DNA from: CAZLGM01 sp964623625
GTDB taxonomy: Bacteria; Desulfobacterota; Desulfobulbia; Desulfobulbales; Desulfocapsaceae
Length of the DNA stretch: 64,000 nucleotides
Reading direction: 5' to 3'
NCBI GenBank assembly: GCA_964623625.1
Contig: CAZUUJ010000001.1
Location: 79,841-143,840 of the forward strand
In this document: one piece after another, positions 17,901-25,400 of the stretch
Numbering within the stretch: position 1 is the first letter of the stretch
Layout of the letters: each line of letters opens with the position of its first letter
Position numbers and translations under genes: made by a program
Notes under the pieces: generated by a model
The model's input: only the letters and a program-made list of their open reading frames with translations
What the model was told of the DNA's origin: nothing
The model's database searches: none

Positions 17901-20900
17901 AGAAACATTCCAAATTTAATTTTCCATTTATCAGCGGTTCGGAAGGAAAAAGCTGTGATCCGGTAACACCTGGATTTTCAACCTCAATAACGCTTTCCGT
18001 GAGCAACAGTAATGATACCGTCAAGAAAGATGCCTTTATCAAGGTCAATCAGCGCCCAGGGCAATATCAAAACAAACCCTTAATTGTTTCCTTTAAAACA
18101 GACAAGAAGCAGGTGCTTGAAGGGGAAAGCGCCACCCTTTCCTATGAATTTACCGCTGGCGATTATGGTGAGATCAAGTCGGAAGTGATCGGTCAAGGTG
18201 TGGTAACAGAAGCCGTTCTTCCTATGGCTGCGCCTGGAAAATATAAAAAAGGGACATTGGTCGTAAAACCGAAAATCAATAAAAATTTTGTCCAGTTCTA
18301 TTACCTGGTTGTCGATAACGACAAGGGTAGAGCCTTTGACAGGGTAGACATAGGCGTCAAGGTGCCATCGGATGGGAAAAAATTCCCCCAGATGCCCGTG
18401 GCAAAACAACAGCCTGGACGGCCTGATATCATGAAAGACGGTTCTGAAATAGCTGAACAGCTCGGCTTCCATGTTGATTCAAAAGGCGCCTCCAGCTCCG
18501 GCAAAAAAGAAAAAACAACCCTGCCTCAGTTACCGGTTTCTTCTCAAATTGCTGGAGATATCGGCCTGCTCAAACCAGATAACCAGAACCTTCAATCAGG
18601 TCTGGACAGCCAACTGGCAGCAGATGCCTTAAAAGGGAAAATGAGTGAACTTGGTTCGCTGCCCAAAAAAGAGCCGGACGGCAGTTTGACCTATTTTAAA
18701 AAGGATGGAACACGGGATTACACAAGTCATCCAGACGGATCAACAACGTACTACACCAAGGATGGGAAAGAAGTAGCCTATACCGTAGATAAAGACGGCA
18801 AAAAAACATACGAAGAGCACATCAGTATGGGTGGTATTGCTGTAACACGTCCTGACACAGGAGAGGAAATTATTTGCGGCAAGGTTACCTATGAACGTGA
18901 TGGGTCGGTCACGTGTTATGCATTGCCAAATGGGCTATTAAAAACATTTACAGTACACCCCGATGGATCGGTTACCATTTATAGCGGCATATTCGGTCAA
19001 AAATATGTCACCTTCCATAAAGATGGCAGCAAAACATATTATCAGAGTGACCAAATCTGGTATACGGAGACTAAAAATAAATTCCGGACATATTATAAAG
19101 ATGGTCGAAAGTGGTACCGCATCAATAAGGATGGCACCAGAACCTACTACAATAAAAATGGTCATGTGTGGTATCGGGAAAATAAAGACGGCACTAAAAC
19201 CTATTATGATAAAGATGGAAAAGAATTGTACACAAGTAAAAAAGCAAAAGGCAAATCCAAGCTGATTACCGAGACTGGTAAAGATTATGAAGGGATCGGT
19301 GACAAGAGCAAGAAAAAGCCTGAGAGCAGCGATTCTGGCAAGGAAAAGGATTCAGAAGAAGGCCTTTTCAACAAGGGTCTGCAGTCTCCACCTGTTCCTG
19401 GGAAAACCAGTTCATCAGAAATATCAATGAAGAAACAGCCTATCGGGGTTGAAGAAGTTGTTTCAGATGAACTCCAAGAGATACCAGGAACATCTTTCAT
19501 AGGCAAGTTACCGAAAAAATCTGCAGCCGGTACCGGGGAATTCATACAGAAAAAAGAGAGTATTGATACATCAAAAACTGCTCAATTCGATCAGGACAGT
19601 CTGGCAAAGCAGGTTGAAGACTCACTGCCCCGTGATGAAACAGTAAAAGAGCCACAATTGGGTGTTGCAGGTGTCCCCAAAATTATCTATTTCTACTTTG
19701 ATCCTGTCGAGATCACCCTCGGTGATAAAACCAAGCTCTACTATAAATATATGGGTGGCGGCAGCCGCCATGGCGATATTGAAGATCCCGATGATCCCGG
19801 AAAAGGATTGGTCACCTTTACCGGTAAACCGCAGGGTGAAGGTGTGCTGGAACTCACTCCCAAGGTTACCCAGAATTATCATATGCTGGTCGGCGGCTCC
19901 ACCGATGAGCAGGGAGCCGACTACCGGATGGCCCGTATTATTGTCCGCCAGCCGAAGGGAACATGGGCAAAGAACAAACCGTTGATCAGTAAATTTACTG
20001 CATCGCCGGCTATCATTAAACAAGGCGAGACCGCTCAACTGGCTGTTGAATATACACATGTTTCCGATGTTGGTATTTACGACAAGGCCACAGACAAACG
20101 TGTTACAACACTGCCAGTTCCAGAGGCCGGAAAAATCTACTCCTTTTCCGTCCCAGTTAAACCTTCCAAAAACACTGTCTATGTGCTGAAGGCCGAAAAC
20201 CGCAACGGCACCGATAAATGGGAAGCTGTTGTTGAAGTCAAGATTGGCGATCTGCCCGAATCGATGGGGAAAGTGGAACAACCAGCCATCGGCATAGCCA
20301 GCAAAAGATTAAGAAACACATTTGATCCCGCCAGAGTTGCCGGTTCCCAGCTTGAGAAGCAAAAGCTAACCGGCAAGCAGAAAGGAAGCGGAAGCCAAGT
20401 AGAACCTTCAATGAGTTTTCAGAAAGACAGTGGGATGCCGGGTACACAGCTAGGAGAGATCAAACAGGCACTGGGCACTGGAAAACCTTTGATTGAGTCG
20501 TTTAAAATTATTGGCAGCGGTAAACCTGGTGACACTGTTAAGATTGAATATGATCTAGCAATGGAAGCCGCGATCAAGACAGTGACCATTTCTGTCACAA
20601 GAGAAATCTATGACAAAGATGTTCCTAGTTCTAGGAATATTTTTGGACGAACACTTCCATTATCATCCAGCACTTTTACATTTCCATCAAATGTTTTCTC
20701 GGTACAGGGTGGATACGATATAACGCTGAGTGTCGTTCAGAAGGAGCTCCCCCATCCCGATTATAAATTGTCTGATCAAGACATAAAATACTACATACCC
20801 CTCGATAAACCAGGCATCCGCGTCGAATGGGACTCACTCTATGCCGAACCGTCTAAAGTTATCCTGGGGCAGGGATCAACACTGCGCTTTAGGGTCAAAA

Positions 20901-22357
20901 ACGGCGAATATGTGAAGGTTTTTGACTACAAAACCAACACTCTTCTGCAAAAGGTCACGCTGAAAAACAGCGATGAAACGCTTCATCCCATGGGCGGCAA
21001 AAGTGGTGCAAAAACCGGCCATAAAATTGGAACAGGCTCCTACACCGTGTATCCTTCTAAATGGACCAGGTACACTGTAAACGCCTATGGCCATAATCTC
21101 ATACACCACAATCAAGTAGTTGTTGATGTTATTCCTGGCGGAAAACCTGAAATTCGCGCATTCACAGCTTACCCGAAACATCTGGTAACAACAAAATCAT
21201 CAACTCTTTCCTTCGAAACCTTAAATGCCAAAACTGCACAGATAGTTGACTGTAAAACCCAAAAAGTCGTAATGCCTCTCAAATCACTTAAAAATGTTGA
21301 TGAGAAGGCCGGCGTGATGGGGGGTGGTCCTGGTGTGTTGCCAACTGGAAACAAAATTGCCAACCATACCTGGCCTGTTTCTCCAAAGAAGACGACAGAT
21401 TATTGTCTTGAGGCATACAAAGGAAAAGCAGTGGCCAGATCTGCTCCCCTTACTGTTGGAGTTGCGCCTAGAAAACTTGTTATTAAAGAATTTTCGGCAG
21501 ACCCCAAAACAGTAAAGAGGAAGCAAGTATCCGTACTGTCTTTTCGCATTGCCAATGGTAACACAGCTAAAATCTATAACTGCCGAACCAGAGATGATAT
21601 CTATCTACCATTCACACTTAAAAATGTTGATGAAAAAATAGGTGTTATGGGGGGCGGCGGTGGTCCAGGTGTGAAAACAGGTAATAAAATTGCCCAAGGT
21701 AGTCGCAAGGTTGCCCCTACCGAGGCCACAGAGTATTGCCTGGAAGCCAGTAGAAAGGATCCGGTTAAAGGTCTACAAACAGCAAGAAAGAGAGTTACAG
21801 TAAAAGTGAAGGGGGACCCCGATCCGATCATTCATGACTTTTACGCAAAACCGAAGACCGTTCCTTTTGGAGGAAAAGTTACCCTCCATTACGACTTTGA
21901 TAACGCGTACAAGGCTGTGATAAACTGCCGGGGTAAAAAAGTTACCATACCTCTTAAATATAATCCAAGTGAAAGGAAAAAAGGCAAACACACATTTGAA
22001 AACGCCACTCAACAGGGATTTTGCACACTCTATGTTAAAGGATCGGGAAGTCTGGAGAAAAAGAGTGCAACAGAGATTAAAATCAAAGGCATTCCGACAC
22101 CGGAAATCCACTATTTCAAGGCCAGGAAAAGTCGAAGAGGGCTTGATAATAAGATTCAATACAGTTTTACCGGGATGAAAGAGGCAACTATAACGGTAAA
22201 AAATCGCATGGTCAAAACCATTGATGGCCAGAATGGCGCCAAGGTGAGTGGCGAATTTATACGTACAGTTCAATATGGTTACCCTGTTAAATATAGGTTG
22301 AAAGTCTGGTTTGTTAATGGTGGAACAAAAGAGATTGGTCGTACAGTAAGGTGGTAA
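14984..22357 (+). CDS. Giant secreted PKD/Ig-like repeat protein 1 (2457 aa)
   Basis: A signal peptide (1-26) is followed by three PKD-like domains at about 28-112, 126-206 and 206-282, each with a conserved Cys pair. A QWLV module shared with the 9.7-kb PKD protein lies at 286-396, and several Ig-like modules extend to about 1150. Residues about 1225-1425 hold roughly ten Tyr/Trp-rich repeats of 18-19 residues with the core DGTKTYYDKDGK and WYRENKDGT. A low-complexity linker leads to two Ig modules (1563-1750) nearly identical to the downstream paralogue. Five C-terminal Ig-like modules (1940-2457) follow, three with a Gly-rich TGNKIA loop. GGAGGTG precedes the ATG. No catalytic motif, membrane anchor or sorting signal is visible. 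It probably forms an extracellular fibre, coat or adhesin. Confidence 0.85.
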   Translation: MKVGMVFRAFFILLLLNAFINKGVAIAASLSASPSTTTPGTPVNFTYNNPGTSECLVWNFADGSGNSTESISSIPHHRSHIFSEIGTYLVKVWDQACDYGGPATASVTVTIRESGPSGGKPVGTKIKKGTIQVKPSRPREGENVTLTARGFKSSRVCWKVNDKKLKPRSASISHLFKKPGRYAIKMYADCGKQLSGSKTITVLKVDRSLRASKTTVKVGDKVNFTTSGFVSSCVKWELDKRVKKIAKGRMSHTYNKPGKYNVKAFDQCGARGIKAETVMITVLGEELSITKVDLHFDNNKRIADVKVGDPLSAQATFFHKGNGNLQYQWLVDNKVFGGIQRLQLHRSKKKKTTVKMVQKLPTEKLGSHKLSLRIIRFKPDRKIPEISYTVDKPVRSLAQLPMPKGAIAEFKIEPDIVCTHRKEVAVFSYKVLRIDPRAKLWEVDYNRGSKVLLDLSFKKTDRYKLDYADDSGSYTVPDHDGPNGPQLKDYRLDYSYEVGGKKINAHWFDQVDYRRKKIQPEAFIKEITIGPEVEYGRNLPYDRKKGGSITFHVTYERRKVGPCDKDLYFEFEPLTVLPPKWQIKGVNKLKIKHGELLKQTYIVNVPAGQLPNPSSYYIVGFAVKKDGYVNQVPIDLELVDDNQVVIKEFEADKMAILKGGQVRLAYSLKNAAWAMILQADLHTGFQQKAKTNLAISKKSQQGTVTVTPTASTKFILQAGKYDSNGKSITDSIKVKELSVSVSKIGEYSGPPNNVKLIGEKHKSLTRTVDFTSLGSNAANAELVDVVTGKKKILPISKGNNLNSLDREVLPFQANIYELRVANPHGVVTKRVTFNFGPESFGSLKYASDLQPKIHLFTPDSPFKGWDFAVPIHTIIENGKTATVYDTKGGTTYNLKLKDGKYDDVFNAFPKQNTTYRLEVKNDHGTAVQTARLILPENLPEITHFYFQDPTITAGQTTTLCYGFKNALDVKFIQKHSKFNFPFISGSEGKSCDPVTPGFSTSITLSVSNSNDTVKKDAFIKVNQRPGQYQNKPLIVSFKTDKKQVLEGESATLSYEFTAGDYGEIKSEVIGQGVVTEAVLPMAAPGKYKKGTLVVKPKINKNFVQFYYLVVDNDKGRAFDRVDIGVKVPSDGKKFPQMPVAKQQPGRPDIMKDGSEIAEQLGFHVDSKGASSSGKKEKTTLPQLPVSSQIAGDIGLLKPDNQNLQSGLDSQLAADALKGKMSELGSLPKKEPDGSLTYFKKDGTRDYTSHPDGSTTYYTKDGKEVAYTVDKDGKKTYEEHISMGGIAVTRPDTGEEIICGKVTYERDGSVTCYALPNGLLKTFTVHPDGSVTIYSGIFGQKYVTFHKDGSKTYYQSDQIWYTETKNKFRTYYKDGRKWYRINKDGTRTYYNKNGHVWYRENKDGTKTYYDKDGKELYTSKKAKGKSKLITETGKDYEGIGDKSKKKPESSDSGKEKDSEEGLFNKGLQSPPVPGKTSSSEISMKKQPIGVEEVVSDELQEIPGTSFIGKLPKKSAAGTGEFIQKKESIDTSKTAQFDQDSLAKQVEDSLPRDETVKEPQLGVAGVPKIIYFYFDPVEITLGDKTKLYYKYMGGGSRHGDIEDPDDPGKGLVTFTGKPQGEGVLELTPKVTQNYHMLVGGSTDEQGADYRMARIIVRQPKGTWAKNKPLISKFTASPAIIKQGETAQLAVEYTHVSDVGIYDKATDKRVTTLPVPEAGKIYSFSVPVKPSKNTVYVLKAENRNGTDKWEAVVEVKIGDLPESMGKVEQPAIGIASKRLRNTFDPARVAGSQLEKQKLTGKQKGSGSQVEPSMSFQKDSGMPGTQLGEIKQALGTGKPLIESFKIIGSGKPGDTVKIEYDLAMEAAIKTVTISVTREIYDKDVPSSRNIFGRTLPLSSSTFTFPSNVFSVQGGYDITLSVVQKELPHPDYKLSDQDIKYYIPLDKPGIRVEWDSLYAEPSKVILGQGSTLRFRVKNGEYVKVFDYKTNTLLQKVTLKNSDETLHPMGGKSGAKTGHKIGTGSYTVYPSKWTRYTVNAYGHNLIHHNQVVVDVIPGGKPEIRAFTAYPKHLVTTKSSTLSFETLNAKTAQIVDCKTQKVVMPLKSLKNVDEKAGVMGGGPGVLPTGNKIANHTWPVSPKKTTDYCLEAYKGKAVARSAPLTVGVAPRKLVIKEFSADPKTVKRKQVSVLSFRIANGNTAKIYNCRTRDDIYLPFTLKNVDEKIGVMGGGGGPGVKTGNKIAQGSRKVAPTEATEYCLEASRKDPVKGLQTARKRVTVKVKGDPDPIIHDFYAKPKTVPFGGKVTLHYDFDNAYKAVINCRGKKVTIPLKYNPSERKKGKHTFENATQQGFCTLYVKGSGSLEKKSATEIKIKGIPTPEIHYFKARKSRRGLDNKIQYSFTGMKEATITVKNRMVKTIDGQNGAKVSGEFIRTVQYGYPVKYRLKVWFVNGGTKEIGRTVRW

Positions 22358-22462
22358 TTGCATATGAAATAGTTATTCAACCCAAACTTAATCAGATATT
22401 CTTCAGTTCTCAAACCGGTAAGTTTGTTCAATTGTAGGATGACTTGGAAGAAGAGGTGCAGG

Positions 22463-25400
22463 ATGAAAGTCGGAATAGTTTTCAGGGCGTTTTTTGTTAT
22501 TCTTTTTCTTAGCGCTCTTACAAACAACAGTCTCGCAACAGCAGCCAGTCTCAGCGCCAGCCCTTCGACAACAACACCCGGCACACCGGTCAACTTCACC
22601 TATTCCAATCCTGGGACCTCTGAATGCCTTGTCTGGAATTTTGCTGACGGCTCGGGCAACATTACAGAATCTATCAGTACGATACCCCACCGTAGAAGCC
22701 ATACCTTTTCCGAAATTGGAACCTTTCAGGTGAAAGTATGGGACCAGGCCTGTGATTACGGCGGTCCTCCAACTGCCAGCGCAACCGTGATAGTCCGGGA
22801 ATCCGGGCCGTCGGGAACAGCAATCAGGCCTCCATCCAAAACCAGACCGATCAAAGGGACATTTGTGGTCAAACCCGATAAACGCCCCAAAGTCGGTACA
22901 GAAGTAACCTTCATACCAAAAGGGCTTAAACCGAGAACCTGCATCAAATGGGATTTTGGTGACAAAACAAAAATAAAAAGTACCTCTTCCCGGGTGACCC
23001 ATACCTATAAAAATCCGGGAACCTATACCGCCACCATGTACGGCGGCTGCGGAAAAAAAGCCTCGGCAAAAACAACCCTGCGGGTTCTTGATCTGGATAG
23101 AAAACTACGTGCCGATAAAACCAGGGTCAATGTTGGTGATAAAGTGAACTTCACCGCTAAGGGCTTTATCGGCAAACCCTGTATCTTATGGAAATTTAAC
23201 GGTAAACATGTCAAGAGGGGTGGTGCAAGAGAGTCACATACCTTTTCTGAACCCGGCAGCCATGTGGTCAAGGCCTATGATAAGTGTAAAGGGAGTATCA
23301 GGCCTGAAAGTGTTCAGATACGGGTTACAGATAGGGAACTGTTAATCTCCAAAGTCGATCTGCTTTTTAACAACAACAAACAAAAAGCTGATGTCAAAAT
23401 TGGCGATCCATTGTCGGCCAAGGCAACCTTTTACCACAAAGGGAAAGGAACTGTCCGTTTTCAATGGCTGTTGGGCAATCAGGTCTTCGGTCCCGTTCAA
23501 TCGCTTCGTTTGCATGGCCTAAAAAGAAAGAGAACCATCAGTAAACTGCCCCTGAATCTTCCTACCGCAAAAATCGGCCAATACACGCTAACCCTTCGTC
23601 TGCTAAAAATTACACCCACCACAAGAATAGGTTCAATCGATTACAGTGTTGAAGAACAGACCCGATCGCTGGCGCAGATGCCTGGAACACTGATCGATTT
23701 TGAAATCAAACCTAGAGATGTACTGTCGGGCAATACAACTCTTCACTATCATCTGCAGAATATCAAGGCGACGCTGTACCATATCCGCTTTAACGAAAAA
23801 ACTTTCCCAGGATCACTGTCCTGCACGTTCAAATATTCACAACTGAAGAAATACAGAACAATCAAGCAGTTCAACTCAACATCCGACAAAGGCACCCTGC
23901 CGCTGAAAGCCTCAGGCCCCGGATATATCGACTGCTTCTATGTTGAAGGTGCCAATAAGCGGGCACTGTGGTTCCTGTGGATGTCCCATCGTCTGAAAAC
24001 AGGCGGCAGCGGGAAAAATCCGGATGGTTCATGGCTGTACGATGTGTCGACACCGTCAATGGGAGGTGTAATGACTAATATGCTCGGAGCGACCCGGGTG
24101 ACCTATTATTACCGGGGGAACAACCAACCATTTGTCGACATCTGGGAAAAAGGTGAAATGAGCATGGCGGCCTCTGACCGGGGCTCCCATGACCCGAATA
24201 ATGTCTTCAAGACACTCTGCCGATCTGACGGTAGCGGCATTACCGGCTATTCTGATAAAAAAGGTGGGTCTATCGTCAGTTACCCCGATGGTTCAAAAGG
24301 GGTTATCAACAAAGACGGTTCAGAACACTGGGAATATGCGGACGGCAGCAAGACTATCATCTCAAAAGGTGGGCTGACTCTTACACATTACGATAAAAAT
24401 GGTCGTGTGGTCTATAAACTTCCATACTATTTCAGCAGCTATTATAAAAATGATGATCGCTATTACTCCACTGGAAAGGACGGCGGCAAGACCATTTATG
24501 TCACATACAAAGGGAAAATCTACTACAAGGAAAAAACCGTCTATCCGGACGGCAGCGTAATATACTACGATCTTGACGACAAAATCACCGGTTACAGTGC
24601 CGAAAATTGTGCTAAAACGGTCGGCAAGGGTCCAACAAGTAAACGTCATGGCAATGGTAGCATCACTTATTATAACAAAGGTGGGTTGCGCGAATATTCA
24701 ACTCATCCGGATGGGAAAAAAACCTATTACACTGTTAATGGTGATAGCTCCACTAAAGGAAATGTTGCCTTTACTCAAGATAAAGATGGAAAAAAACAGT
24801 ACCGAAAGTCTGCCGGCGGCAGTGTTAAGAAGCACGATGGTACTGATCAGCCGTGTGGATCCAAGACATATGATCCTGACGGTTCTGAGACCTGCTGGTT
24901 CATGGGGATGAAAGTACTGACGGTCCATCCCGACGGTTCGACCACCTACTACACTCCCTGGACGGGGAAAAAATCCTATACCGAAAACAAAGACAAAACC
25001 AGAACCTATTATAAAAACGGCAAAATCTGGTACACCCAGGGCAACGATCAGACCAAAATTTACTATCGAAACGGGAAAAAATGGTACCGGGAAAACAAAG
25101 ACGGCAGCCGGACCTACTATGATCGTGATGAAAAAGAATGGTACACGATAAAACAGGGAGGAAAACAGAAGAACCTGCCACCTGATTCCAAAGATACAAC
25201 CTCCGGGAAAACTGGTCAGACACCGGAACAGGGGATGTCAGGGTTGTGGAACCAGGGATTACCCGACCCCGATGAACCGGAAAACACACTTCCCAAGGCC
25301 AACCTTAATCAGGTGTCGCAACAGCTCCTCCAGGGTGAATTGCCCACCGGATTCCGGACTCACACTACTCTACGGGAAAGAGGCCTGATCCCGGAATCGA

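Noticed and set aside
19622..20281. Minus-strand open frame of 219 codons inside giant protein 1
   Set aside because: It is antisense to a conserved Ig-pair region; the similar antisense frame in giant protein 2 arises because the coding strands are similar.
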